Shown: positions 16,101 through 25,646 of the stretch, piece after piece
How positions within the stretch are numbered: position 1 is the first letter of the stretch
How the letters are laid out: every line of letters starts with the position of its first letter
Assembly (NCBI GenBank): GCA_020636355.1
Contig: JACJYB010000010.1
Coordinates: 104,708-168,707, forward strand
Source: Lewinellaceae bacterium
Lineage (GTDB): Bacteria; Bacteroidota; Bacteroidia; Chitinophagales; Saprospiraceae
Length of the DNA stretch: 64,000 nucleotides
Reading direction: 5' to 3'
Notes under the pieces: generated by a model
Database searches by the model: none
What the model saw: the letters and a program-made list of their open reading frames with translations, nothing else
What the model was told of the DNA's origin: nothing
Position numbers and translations under genes: made by a program

Positions 16101-18734
16101 ATGAATCCGATGAAAAATGCTCTAGGGCTTCTGTTATGGAGCATAATACTGCCTTTGTATGCCAGTACTCCTTATCCCACCAAATCGCTTCAGGCTCAAC
16201 GAATTGCAATTACAGAACTGACTATGGATGGTCAGTTTAATGAGCCCTTTTGGGAGACGCTGGATTGGCATGATGACTTTGTCCAGTACGAACCGGTCGA
16301 GAAAGCATCGCCATCCCAGCGCACCGCATTTGCCCTAGCTTACGATGATAATTTCATTTATGTAGGGTTTAAGTCCTACGACAGTGCTCCGGATAGCATT
16401 TACCATCGCCTGACCCGCCGGGATGACATTGACGGCGATTTTGTGGGGGTTCAGTTTGATTCTTATTATGACCGGAGGACGGCATTTACTTTTGTTGCAA
16501 CGGCTGCCGGCGTCAAATTGGACTTCATTGTGAGTAACGATGGCGAAAATGAAGACAATTCGTGGGACCCCACCTGGTATGTCAAGACCTCCCGGGACCA
16601 GGCGGGCTGGTATTGTGAAATGAAAATCCCTTTAACCCAGTTGCGATTCAAAAAGGCAGATAATCAGACCTGGGGCATTCAGGTAGCCCGTAAATTATTC
16701 CGCAAAGACGAAACCGATGTTTGGCAACCTGCTGCCCGTGAACAAGCGGGATGGGTGTCTCAATTTGCAAATCTGGAAGGATTGACCAATCTGGAACCCA
16801 AGCTGCCTCTGGAGATCGCACCTTATGTCGTAGCTCAGTCAGATCGTTATAAGGCCGTTCCCGGAGATCCTTACCGCCAGCATGGCGTCAGCAATACCCT
16901 CAATGCCGGACTGGATGGGAAAGTTGGCATAACAAACAACTTTACGCTGGATTTTTCCATCAATCCCGATTTTGGTCAGGTAGAAGCGGATCCATCCCGC
17001 GTCAACCTGACCACGCAGGAGTTGTTTTTTGAAGAGAAGCGGCTCCTGTTTATTGAAGGGAAAAACATCTTCAATTTCCCCCTCTTGTTTGGCGACGGAG
17101 ATCTCGGTTCGGAAAATTTATTTTATTCCCGCCGGATTGGCAGAAGACCTCATTATGACCCCAGTATCCTGGATGGAGAATACCTGAAATCCCCAGAATT
17201 CACCACCATACTGGGCGCAGCAAAATTAACCGGCAAAACCGAAAAAGGACTTTCTATCGGGATTCTGGAAAGCCTCACCGCCGAAGAGCACGCTTCCATC
17301 ACCAACAGTGAAGGAGACGAACGCAAGGAAACCGTAGAACCACTGACCAATTATCTGGTTGGCCGGGTACAGAAAGATTTCAACTCCGGGAACACCATTC
17401 TGGGTGGGATGCTTACCTCTGTCAACCGGCAAATCAGTCAGGTCAACCTGCAATTTCTTCCGGAGAGTGCCATGACCGGTGGATTGGATTTCACCCATAA
17501 ATGGAAAAACCGGACCTGGGAATTCTCGGTGAGCAATTACTTCAGTCGCCTAAAAGGTGACCCTGAGGCCATTGAAACCGTGCAAACCTCCTTTGTGCAC
17601 AATTTTCAGCGCCCGGATCAGGATTATAAGATCCTCAATCCCAATAAGGAAGAGTTAACCGGATTCGGAGGGAAGGCCCTTTTGGGGAAGTTTAGCGGGA
17701 AATTGCGTTTTCTCGCCGCAGTGGCCTGGAAATCTCCCGGCCTGGAGCTTAACGACGCCGGGTACATGCCGGAAGCGGACAACCTTTTTGAAGTTATTTG
17801 GGTGGGCTACCGCGTATACAAACCTTACAAGATCTTTCGCAATTTCTCTCTCAACTTCAATCAGTGGCAAGCTTCCGATTTTGGATTGGAAAATCTGGGT
17901 TTGGGGGGCAATGTCAACATGCATACCCAATTTACCAATTACTGGCATTTGAGTACCGGGATGAATATCAACGGTCAATCGTTGTATACCGCAGCCCTGC
18001 GGGGGGGACCTGCTTTACTCACCCCGACTCGCTATAATTGGTGGGGTTATGTCAGTACGAACGACCAAAAGCCGTGGCAACTGGAATTGGAGTGGAACCA
18101 GAACTGGAGTGCAGGAACCTATCGCAATGGCTATTACGAGAGCCTGGGATTCAGCTATCGACCCACCAAGTCCTTACAGACAAGCATCAATGCCTATTTC
18201 CAGAAAAACATCAGCGAACTGCAATACATCGATCAGGTGGCCCTCGGTGAAGATACACGCTACGTATTCGGAACCATTGACCAGAATGTATTGGGCATGT
18301 CTCTGAGACTGAACTATACCATCACACCGGATCTGACCATCCAGTATTGGGGTCAGCCCTTTGTGGCTGCCGGCCAATACGACCAACTGAAGTACATCAC
18401 TAATCCGCAGGCCAAAGACTATAACCAACGATTTCACATTTATCAGCCGGCAGAAATTGAGGAAGGATCTGACTACATCGATTTACACGAATCGGGTGCC
18501 GGACCATCTTATTCCATTGGAATTCCTGATTTTAATTTTAAAGAGTTTTTATCCAATCTCGTCATTCGCTGGGAATATAAGCCTGGATCGGTATTGTATT
18601 TTGTATGGTCGCAAAACCGCAATGATGCCGTATCAATGGGGCAATTTAATTTTGGGCAGGATCTGCATAGCTTGTTTACTACCGATGCGCGCAACATCTT
18701 TCTGGTCAAAGCGTCCTACCGGTTCAGCAGATAA
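16101..18734 (+). CDS. DUF5916 outer-membrane protein with N-terminal CBM9-like domain
   Basis: An 877-residue exported protein. A signal peptide (about 1-22) precedes a carbohydrate-binding-module-9-like beta-sandwich (about 38-215; MDGQFNEPFWETLDW, FIYVGFKSYDS, TFVATAAGVKLDFIVS). The remaining region, starting ADPSRVNLTTQELFFEEKR, is the DUF5916 domain, rich in alternating aromatic strands (WHLSTGMNINGQ, YNWWGYVSTND) and ending in an aromatic-Phe-Ser-Arg tail, as expected for a beta-barrel inserted by BAM. Such proteins are common in Bacteroidota; their role, perhaps glycan or metal-related uptake, is unproven. It converges with the amidohydrolase gene. Confidence 0.85.
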   Translation: MNPMKNALGLLLWSIILPLYASTPYPTKSLQAQRIAITELTMDGQFNEPFWETLDWHDDFVQYEPVEKASPSQRTAFALAYDDNFIYVGFKSYDSAPDSIYHRLTRRDDIDGDFVGVQFDSYYDRRTAFTFVATAAGVKLDFIVSNDGENEDNSWDPTWYVKTSRDQAGWYCEMKIPLTQLRFKKADNQTWGIQVARKLFRKDETDVWQPAAREQAGWVSQFANLEGLTNLEPKLPLEIAPYVVAQSDRYKAVPGDPYRQHGVSNTLNAGLDGKVGITNNFTLDFSINPDFGQVEADPSRVNLTTQELFFEEKRLLFIEGKNIFNFPLLFGDGDLGSENLFYSRRIGRRPHYDPSILDGEYLKSPEFTTILGAAKLTGKTEKGLSIGILESLTAEEHASITNSEGDERKETVEPLTNYLVGRVQKDFNSGNTILGGMLTSVNRQISQVNLQFLPESAMTGGLDFTHKWKNRTWEFSVSNYFSRLKGDPEAIETVQTSFVHNFQRPDQDYKILNPNKEELTGFGGKALLGKFSGKLRFLAAVAWKSPGLELNDAGYMPEADNLFEVIWVGYRVYKPYKIFRNFSLNFNQWQASDFGLENLGLGGNVNMHTQFTNYWHLSTGMNINGQSLYTAALRGGPALLTPTRYNWWGYVSTNDQKPWQLELEWNQNWSAGTYRNGYYESLGFSYRPTKSLQTSINAYFQKNISELQYIDQVALGEDTRYVFGTIDQNVLGMSLRLNYTITPDLTIQYWGQPFVAAGQYDQLKYITNPQAKDYNQRFHIYQPAEIEEGSDYIDLHESGAGPSYSIGIPDFNFKEFLSNLVIRWEYKPGSVLYFVWSQNRNDAVSMGQFNFGQDLHSLFTTDARNIFLVKASYRFSR

Positions 18735-18764
18735 TAAGAATTGGGATAAATTTTTGGGAAGGAA

Positions 18765-20234
18765 TTATTGCTGTTTTAATCCGGACAGGATTTGATCCAG
18801 ATCTTCCCGGGAATAGTATTTCCCTTGTTTGATCACCGCCTGGATTTTTCGCGTATTGTTGATATCATCGAGTGGATTGGCGTCCAGGATTACAAGATCC
18901 GCCCATTTATTTTCATCAACGGATCCTAATTCATTTTGCAGACCAAAATACCTAGCCGGATTGATGGTAGCGGTCCGGAGGGCTTCCAGGGGAGTCAGTC
19001 CCGACTGCACCAGGACTACCAGTTCCTGATGCAGGCTGCGTCCGGGTGGTTGATAAAAAATGGGGCAATCGGTTCCGGCCATGATAGGAATTTCTTCTTT
19101 GTTAATCTTCCCGACCATGTCCATAAACCACTGCGTATATTGTTTTTGGAATTCCGTGGGTTGGTAATTTTTAAAATGTTCGATTTCTGTCATCCATTCT
19201 GTTGCGATGGTATCAGGCAAATAGGCAAATGCCTCCTGGTAATCCGGAAGCATAAAAGGCTGCAAGATGTTACCACTCGCCAGGTTCAAGGTAGGGATTT
19301 GCCAGGTTTGGTTTTTATAAAGGATGTTTAAGATGGAATCCGCCCGGTGCTCATCATAATGAAGGATCGCGTTTTCGCGCTCCGCATTGTGGATTCGGGA
19401 ACGCAAGGCACCTCCTGGATCATGCATCCCTTCCGTGAGCATGCCCCGCCGGGCATTTAATAACGAATCGGAATTGGAGGCACAGGACAATTCCAGGTTT
19501 CTAAGATGCTCCATGCTATTGAGGCCCGCATTACTAGCCGCGATTACGTCCATACTCAATGGCACATGACCGGTGACTTTTAAATGATGCGCTTGTGCCA
19601 TCCGGATGATTTCATAAAATTGTTCCGGTGTAAGCATTTCATAGGCTTTCAGGAAATCCACCTCCGCGTCGATGAGTTGCTGAACTTCTTCATGCACCTC
19701 CTCGACGGAATGTATGCCTACGGAAAGCGGCGGGTGATCGGGATCACTGCCATCATAAACATTGGGGATTCCATCGATCAGCGGACCTGCAATCATAACT
19801 CTTGGAGCTTGAGTGGGTTTGGCCCGGGAAAGTTTCTTCCAATGCTGGACAAAACTTAATTTACCCCCGGTATCGCGGACACTGGTGACTCCATATGCCA
19901 GGAATAAATCGAACATGAATGGAGCCAGGCCTTCAATAAATGCAAAATGAACATGGGCATCCCATAACCCGGGGATCAGGTATTTTCCAGAGCAATCGAT
20001 GATGGTATTTTTCGGAGATAAAGGCAATAATTTGCTGTCTGCAACCCGCAAGATCTTGCCGGCCTGGATAATGACCGTTTGATCGTCCTGAATTCCGGTT
20101 TGAGGATTGACCACGGCAATATGCTGCAGGCAAAGTGCATCCGGATAGGTGAGGCTGGTGAAATCACATCCTAAAGTCAGACAGAGTACACCCAGCCACC
20201 ATTTATTTCGCATCAACATCAGCATTTTATTCAT
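18765..20234 (-). CDS. Amidohydrolase-family lipoprotein (imidazolonepropionase/prolidase-like)
   Basis: A 489-residue metal-dependent hydrolase. A lipoprotein signal ends with LTLGC (C23). The binuclear metal site is complete: H94 and H96 in WDAHVHF, carboxylatable K196 in DFLKAYEM, H223 in TGHVP, H243 in MEHLRN, and D389 in MAGTDC. The C-terminal sandwich NPARYFGLQNELGSVDENK and ADLVILDANPL is typical of the family. It shares a 4-nt overlap with the upstream serine hydrolase gene, so both are made together and probably act in the envelope on related substrates, possibly peptides or cyclic amides; the substrate is inference. Confidence 0.88.
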   Translation of the reverse strand: MNKMLMLMRNKWWLGVLCLTLGCDFTSLTYPDALCLQHIAVVNPQTGIQDDQTVIIQAGKILRVADSKLLPLSPKNTIIDCSGKYLIPGLWDAHVHFAFIEGLAPFMFDLFLAYGVTSVRDTGGKLSFVQHWKKLSRAKPTQAPRVMIAGPLIDGIPNVYDGSDPDHPPLSVGIHSVEEVHEEVQQLIDAEVDFLKAYEMLTPEQFYEIIRMAQAHHLKVTGHVPLSMDVIAASNAGLNSMEHLRNLELSCASNSDSLLNARRGMLTEGMHDPGGALRSRIHNAERENAILHYDEHRADSILNILYKNQTWQIPTLNLASGNILQPFMLPDYQEAFAYLPDTIATEWMTEIEHFKNYQPTEFQKQYTQWFMDMVGKINKEEIPIMAGTDCPIFYQPPGRSLHQELVVLVQSGLTPLEALRTATINPARYFGLQNELGSVDENKWADLVILDANPLDDINNTRKIQAVIKQGKYYSREDLDQILSGLKQQ

Positions 20235-21745
20235 TCATCGAGATTTCCCCCTCGGGCAGTCTGGTAAAATACAAATTGATTGTTCCAGTTAAGTTGGAAA
20301 AGTCCTGGCGATTTCCCTGAAGGAGCAAAAACCACTTCATCTCCGGTGTTTACATCGATAAATTTCCATTCACCGAGAGGTGAAAGTGTATTGGTTTCCT
20401 TATTATTCGGGTCGTATACAAGCACCTTTCCATCTTTTATGGAAAGCTCGACCACGTAATCGCCAATACCAGGCACCTGGCGATCCATTTGGTACGAACC
20501 TGCCAGACGGTTCAGCTGCGCTTCGGTTAGTTGGGTGATTTCCACGATCCTTGGATTGCTGATACCCCATTGATAGTAGGCAGAAACAGACCGCATGATT
20601 TCATTCATAAGGTCGACACCCTGGTCGGCATTGGTCATTACAATTACACCATAACCCTGATGGACGGACGCCAGCATATTATTGGAAAATCCGGCATTCT
20701 TGCCACCATGGCCGAACAACAGAGAATCGCCATCCCAACGCAGGGCAGGTCCCAGCCCCCAATCGTTGAGGTGCTTGGTCAGCATCGTGCGAATGGTCTC
20801 AGGTTTGAGTACTTCTCCTGTTGCCCCACCAGCAATGCGTTGTACGGCCAGACAATAACGGGACAGGTCGGCCGGGGTAGTCCATAATCCGGCAGCCGCT
20901 TTTTCAGGATAATTGTGCCAGAGCCCTTCAATCAATTCACCATTGCGATCATAAGCTGAACTTGCCTGCGGGTGTAAAGAAGCTATCAATGGCTGCGCAT
21001 AGGTGCTGTTGTGCATGCCCAGCGGGCGTAAGATAGAATCGTCCAAAAATTGAGTAAACGGTAGTCCTGCGACATCTTCGACCATTTGCTGCATAACCGA
21101 GTAGCCACCACCGGAATAGCGCCAACGACTCCCGGGCACCGTGTCCACAACAACCGGGGGTGTATTGCCCTGGCCATTCAGGACCTCGATCAAGGATGGC
21201 ATGGTATCCGACTGGGCATACCCGGGAAAACCGTGTACCGTCATACCGGCGCTGTGCGTGAGGAGCAGTCTTAAGGTTACTTTTGACTGATCCGTAAATT
21301 TATTTTCAGGTACCTTCCAGGATTTTAGATATCGATTCACATCGGTATCCAGATCCAACCTGTCCTCTTCTACCAACTTCAAAGCCCCCAACGCAGCCAG
21401 CGGTTTGCTTATGGATCCCGCCTGAAATAGTGTTGCTGTGTCAACAGGTGTCGCGGATTGGGCATTAGCAATCCCGTATCCTTTCGCCCAATGGATCTTG
21501 CCGTCCTTGACGATTGCGATGCTTACGCCCGGTACATGATAATATTCCATACGATCTTCCATGGAATAATGGGTTAGCGTATCCCCGCTCACCTGAATAG
21601 GAGGCAATAATCCATTTTCTATGGCCTGGATTTCCTGTGAAATGTCTACCGGATGCGGCAGCGTACAGGAGGTGACCAGGAGGCAAATCAGGGAATAAAC
21701 GATAACCGGAAGAAACCGGAAGTAACACGAATCAGCTGCTTTCAT
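20231..21745 (-). CDS. Serine hydrolase lipoprotein (class C beta-lactamase/penicillin-binding-protein-like)
   Basis: A 504-residue protein of the beta-lactamase-related family. The lipobox LVTSC puts the lipidated Cys at 27. The catalytic S-x-x-K is S111-I-S-K114 (FQAGSISKPL); YSGGGY (from Y210) stands at the position of the Tyr-x-Asn motif, and GHGG corresponds to the third motif. A C-terminal lipocalin-like domain (about 395-500) is present. Family members act as D-amino peptidases, esterases or transpeptidase relatives rather than true beta-lactamases. It is coupled by ATGA overlap to the amidohydrolase downstream. Confidence 0.87.
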   Translation of the reverse strand: MKAADSCYFRFLPVIVYSLICLLVTSCTLPHPVDISQEIQAIENGLLPPIQVSGDTLTHYSMEDRMEYYHVPGVSIAIVKDGKIHWAKGYGIANAQSATPVDTATLFQAGSISKPLAALGALKLVEEDRLDLDTDVNRYLKSWKVPENKFTDQSKVTLRLLLTHSAGMTVHGFPGYAQSDTMPSLIEVLNGQGNTPPVVVDTVPGSRWRYSGGGYSVMQQMVEDVAGLPFTQFLDDSILRPLGMHNSTYAQPLIASLHPQASSAYDRNGELIEGLWHNYPEKAAAGLWTTPADLSRYCLAVQRIAGGATGEVLKPETIRTMLTKHLNDWGLGPALRWDGDSLLFGHGGKNAGFSNNMLASVHQGYGVIVMTNADQGVDLMNEIMRSVSAYYQWGISNPRIVEITQLTEAQLNRLAGSYQMDRQVPGIGDYVVELSIKDGKVLVYDPNNKETNTLSPLGEWKFIDVNTGDEVVFAPSGKSPGLFQLNWNNQFVFYQTARGGNLDE

Positions 21746-21829
21746 CTTTACAGGTTTAGCTACTAAAAGGTAGTGATTTTCCCTGATAATCGGCTTGGAT
21801 AGCCACGAGTAACCGGACTTGTCTGAACC

Positions 21830-22228
21830 TTAAATTTGCATTTCAAGCAACCATTGATGGCCGAAGGGATCCCTGATCATGGCCTGCCGATACCCGTAAT
21901 CATAATCACGGGCTGGAGATAATAGATCTGCTCCGGCCTGGATGGCCGCTGAGACCACCCTATCTACATCCTCGACAAACAGCCCGATGGCAACCGTTGT
22001 GCCGCCGGCAGACATAGGGTCCAATTGCCCTTTAGTCACATTGATTTCATGCAAATGAAATAACCGGCCACCTATAGTCAATTCTGATACATGATAACTT
22101 CCGTCATCATTTAAAAATCGACGCAGTTCGATGGCGGAAAAGGCCTGGAGGTAAAAGTCAATGGATTTCACTCCTGCCGGGATATAGAGGTGCGGAGCAA
22201 AAAAAGGAAGGTGTGCCGGATCATCCAT
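21830..22228 (-). CDS. VOC (glyoxalase/bleomycin-resistance) family protein, PhnB-like
   Basis: A 132-residue cytosolic protein with the two beta-alpha-beta-beta-beta modules of the vicinal-oxygen-chelate fold: HLYIPAGVKSIDFYLQAF at the start and AVRD/IRDPFGHQWLLE-type closure at the end (MIRDPFGHQWLLEMQ). The variant resembles the PhnB/YdeG subgroup. Function unknown; these proteins range from metalloenzymes to antibiotic-binding proteins. It lies 24 nt upstream of the carboxylesterase stop, on the same strand, but has no clear functional link to it. Confidence 0.83.
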   Translation of the reverse strand: MDDPAHLPFFAPHLYIPAGVKSIDFYLQAFSAIELRRFLNDDGSYHVSELTIGGRLFHLHEINVTKGQLDPMSAGGTTVAIGLFVEDVDRVVSAAIQAGADLLSPARDYDYGYRQAMIRDPFGHQWLLEMQI

Positions 22229-22252
22229 TCACTAATTTACAATTTCCTCTAT

Positions 22253-24091
22253 TTACCGGACAACGGAAATTTTTCGGTAAAATAGTTCATGGCCATTGTT
22301 CCATACAAGAAGGTAGGTTCCGGGATTTAAACCGCTTAAATCCAGCACGGATGTTTCCTGGTAGGTTCCCCAAATATGACCTAATAGGTCAAAAACCTGT
22401 ATTTTCAGGTGGGGGTCGCCGGATTGGATGTGGATAATTCCGGAAGTAGGATTTGGATAGACGGTTGGTCCGGTTGCTGGTTCGGCGTGAATATCAATAC
22501 CCGATAAACTGCTGACGCAACCGTTAAAACCGGTTACCTGATCCCACAGGTCACATTTGGCCGGACGCAGACCACAAGCGTCTTCAGATGCTATGGCTCC
22601 AATGTTTAAATAACAATCGGTACCGGCATTGTATGCAGGCCATACGGGCAAATTGCTTGAATTCGGATTACCGGTGTAAGCAAATTGGGTCCAGTAGGAA
22701 AGCATGGCTTGGGCAATCTCTTTGTCTTGGCTGGTATACCAGGGACCAAGGGCAAAAAGGGATTGCTCCAGGTTATTGAATACATAAAAGAGCTCCAGGC
22801 CATGGAATGCACCCCAATCTTTTATGGCAGGGAAATCATTGGTATGTGTAAAAAAATAGCGCCATACCGGTGCCTGCTGGTTTAGACTTACGCATTGTGC
22901 GGTTCGCCGTGTGGTGGAAGTGAATTGCCCGTCCGTCAGTATTCCGGCATAAGAGTCCTTTGCTTCTGCGTTGGTATTGCCGGGGGGATACAGGGCAAGC
23001 GCGGTATTGCGGTATGCGGCGGGAACTGCACTATTGATGAGCGCTCGTACCTGGGTAGGCGTGACTACCGCAGGCACTCCGGGACGCATTTCGTCGGCAT
23101 TGGATCCAATGATTAAGGGTACCTGGTTAAAGGCGCCTGATTGGAAGGCAGTATTGGGAAAGCTGGAGAAAAGATGGTGATCCACCACCGGCTGCCAGGC
23201 TTGCTGAACGATACCACCCTGGACCGGATTGCTTAATGTCCGGCTTAATTCCTCGGCGGGGATGGTGCGCATGTATTTCATTTTGTCCTGGTTGCTTCCC
23301 TGGGATATAAATCCATTGACCAGGTCAATTCCTTCTGACTCTGCAGTAGCATAGGCATTGAGAAGAGGAACGGCGCTTTCGATGATGGCTTTATGGAAGA
23401 GGCCAGTTGCTGCGGAACAGGTTAACAGATTGCCCACGTTGACACCACCGGCGCTTTCTCCGAAAATAGTCACATTGGAAGGGTCCCCGCCAAAATGGGA
23501 AATATTGTTTTTCACCCATTGCAGGGCAAAGATCTGATCCATGACGGCGTAATTGCCAGCGGTGTGGTCCGAATTTTCTGCCTCAAGGCCTGGATGGACG
23601 AGGTAACCGAGGATGCCCAATCGGTACTGGATGGTCACAACGACCACGTTGCCCCGGTCTGCCAGATTTTTACCATCATACAGGGTGATGCCACCTACCG
23701 TTTCACTGGAACTACCTTGCTGATTGCCTCCGCCATGGATGTAAACCATCACGGGATAGTTGCCGGTCAGATTTGGACTCCATACATTGAGGTAGAGGCA
23801 GTCTTCATCGCCTACCAGTGTATAGGAGGTATCGCCTTGTTCGTAATGCTTCTGCGGGCAAACTGGCGGAAACTCCATGGTCGCCCGAGGAGCTGTCCAT
23901 GGCTGCGGTGCTTGCGTCGGGCGCCATCGTAAATCTCCGGTTGGTGGAGCCGCAAATGGAATGCCGCGGAAGATGTAGACCGTGCCTTCTTGGGTTCCGG
24001 TTACTGGCCCGTATTGGGTTTGCAGGGTTTGGGCCCGTCCATGCGCAAAAGAAAGGCTAGCAAACCAAATGATTAGTAAAGCAGTTCTCAT
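22253..24091 (-). CDS. Secreted type-B carboxylesterase with T9SS sorting domain
   Basis: A 612-residue esterase of the cholinesterase/para-nitrobenzyl esterase family. A signal peptide ends near AHGRAQ (about residue 21). EDCLYLNVW (96-104), the oxyanion HGGG (119-122) and the nucleophile elbow FGESAGG (S213) are intact; the catalytic His is probably in GAFHGLEL. From about residue 530, VYPNPTSGIIHIQSG through LNPGTYLLVWNNG to the end is a type A T9SS sorting domain, so the enzyme is delivered to the cell surface or medium. Substrate unknown; esters of plant or lipid origin are possible. Confidence 0.92.
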   Translation of the reverse strand: MRTALLIIWFASLSFAHGRAQTLQTQYGPVTGTQEGTVYIFRGIPFAAPPTGDLRWRPTQAPQPWTAPRATMEFPPVCPQKHYEQGDTSYTLVGDEDCLYLNVWSPNLTGNYPVMVYIHGGGNQQGSSSETVGGITLYDGKNLADRGNVVVVTIQYRLGILGYLVHPGLEAENSDHTAGNYAVMDQIFALQWVKNNISHFGGDPSNVTIFGESAGGVNVGNLLTCSAATGLFHKAIIESAVPLLNAYATAESEGIDLVNGFISQGSNQDKMKYMRTIPAEELSRTLSNPVQGGIVQQAWQPVVDHHLFSSFPNTAFQSGAFNQVPLIIGSNADEMRPGVPAVVTPTQVRALINSAVPAAYRNTALALYPPGNTNAEAKDSYAGILTDGQFTSTTRRTAQCVSLNQQAPVWRYFFTHTNDFPAIKDWGAFHGLELFYVFNNLEQSLFALGPWYTSQDKEIAQAMLSYWTQFAYTGNPNSSNLPVWPAYNAGTDCYLNIGAIASEDACGLRPAKCDLWDQVTGFNGCVSSLSGIDIHAEPATGPTVYPNPTSGIIHIQSGDPHLKIQVFDLLGHIWGTYQETSVLDLSGLNPGTYLLVWNNGHELFYRKISVVR

Positions 24092-24233
24092 CGCTGTTTT
24101 ATGCTTGGATGTACATTTCTATCCAGGGTTTAATTTCCGGATAAGATCTCTGCAAAATAAGGGCCAATCAGTCGGATCTTACATTCCATTACGACCGATT
24201 TGAATCAGGAACGGAGATTGGGTAGTTACCGGA

Positions 24234-25037
24234 TTAATTGTTCACATTAGAAGCGCTTGTTTGGAAGCCGTCCAGGTCTACCTCATTTCTGGGGATGTAT
24301 AAGTTCGAGATCAGATGTACATTTTTTGAGGTTTCGCTAAAGAAAAATAATATGGTTAATTGCTCGGTTGAAATAGCCAGATAGCTGAATGCGGTTTTGA
24401 GCTTGGATAGATTAAGGACCATAATGTGATTGTGAGGGTTGAGCAGGACCCGTTTCAAGAGCGTTCCTTCTTCCCAGCTCTCCAAAGTTATTTTTATCGG
24501 GTGATCTATTTTATTGGTAGTGCTTAGTTTGATTTTCTTTCTACCTATTCTACTTAATTGGCAGGATAAATTTACATTTTGTTCAGTCCTGTTGCATTCC
24601 AGAAACTTTGATGAATTCTTTGCATTATCGCCATGATAGACTTCGAATTTGCCTGATTCGAAAAGGATGACATCAACTATTTTTTTTACATCATTTTCTA
24701 CAAATAGAATATAGGATCCGCTTGGTAATTGTTGAAAGTCGAATATTTTGGCAAAAGAAGTCTCATCCTTGATGGTCTCTGAATATTTAATTCTCCCATT
24801 TTTACTCTGTAAAGCAAGTCGGGTTTCTTTGTGTTCAAGGTTAGCGAGAATTATAGTTAATTTCTGATCAGGATCTTTGAAATTTGTTCGGCAATAAACT
24901 CTTATTAAGCTTCCTGGAACCGGTTTACTTTGTAGTGATGTGGTTGTTAAAAGGCAAATAATGACGAGTAGTATATTCTGTACCAGATCGATTGTGCTGA
25001 TCAATTTTTTATGCCTTGGGGTTTGATCTGGTTTCAT
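24234..25037 (-). CDS. Hypothetical exported protein
   Basis: A 267-residue protein I do not recognise. Residues 15-40 are hydrophobic after a basic N-terminus (HKKLISTIDLVQNILLVIICLL), consistent with a signal peptide or signal anchor. Strand-rich segments such as FDFQQLPSGSYILFVENDVK resemble the closing strands of sorting-like beta-sandwiches but lie in the middle of the protein. Codon use is visibly more A+T-rich (many Ile, Lys, Asn) than neighbours, suggesting transfer or weak selection. It stands alone between two gene-poor gaps. Confidence 0.6.
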   Translation of the reverse strand: MKPDQTPRHKKLISTIDLVQNILLVIICLLTTTSLQSKPVPGSLIRVYCRTNFKDPDQKLTIILANLEHKETRLALQSKNGRIKYSETIKDETSFAKIFDFQQLPSGSYILFVENDVKKIVDVILFESGKFEVYHGDNAKNSSKFLECNRTEQNVNLSCQLSRIGRKKIKLSTTNKIDHPIKITLESWEEGTLLKRVLLNPHNHIMVLNLSKLKTAFSYLAISTEQLTILFFFSETSKNVHLISNLYIPRNEVDLDGFQTSASNVNN

Positions 25038-25646
25038 TGTTCTTAGTTAATTAGCATGTCATTTACAATTGACTATTAAAATGAACTTCGGCAGTGACAA
25101 AAGGGCTCATTTTCTTCAATTTGTTGGAGTTAAGTTGGATTAACAAAATTCTGTACATTGTTAAAAAGTGCAAATTGTATCAACTAACTGATACATATAG
25201 AAATTGTAATAAGTTGTTGCGCTTTTAAAATGACAGTTGATTGAATGAGCCCAAAATTGTTAGCAAAATAATTCCTTCATGTATACAATCGATGGTTTTC
25301 CAGTACCTGCGCAAATCTTGTCAAAAGATCAAGTACTGTGATTTTTCATTGCGCCGGGATGAAATTTCAATTTAATATACGTTTATCCAATAGGGCAAGT
25401 AATGGCAATTACTGAATGGCAATCAAAAGGGTATGAATGGTGGGTTTCAATGATTGGGAGAAGTGAAATTGCGGGTAGGTTTCAATATTTTGGCAGCCTT
25501 TAAGCTTCATTGAGTCGGTAGTGACTCAATGAATAATTTAGCCACTGGCGGAACCGCTTTGAGAGAACAGGCGCATGTACTTTGTTTATTAGGTAGAAAT
25601 AAATGGGTAGTATTGGATTTAACCTGGCCCGGAATCAGATTTACCT
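25038..25646. other. Gene-poor A+T-rich gap
   Basis: About 610 bp with no credible open reading frame on either strand. The left half should contain the promoter of the leftward hypothetical gene, but no convincing TTG/TAnnTTTG pair was found. The only structured element is the inverted repeat at 25506-25533. Confidence 0.6.
25506..25533. repeat. Perfect inverted repeat downstream of the oxidoreductase gene
   Basis: An 11-bp perfect dyad, TTCATTGAGTC and GACTCAATGAA, separated by six nt (GGTAGT). It lies about 115 nt past the minus-strand stop of the NADP-binding oxidoreductase. There is no T-tract on either side, so it may be an RNA 3'-end hairpin or a protein-binding dyad rather than a classic terminator. 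Confidence 0.6.

Noticed and set aside
20231..21745. True beta-lactamase (antibiotic resistance)
   Set aside because: The Ser-x-x-Lys motif is present, but the second motif is YSGGGY rather than Tyr-x-Asn and an extra C-terminal domain is present, so it fits the broader serine-hydrolase family.
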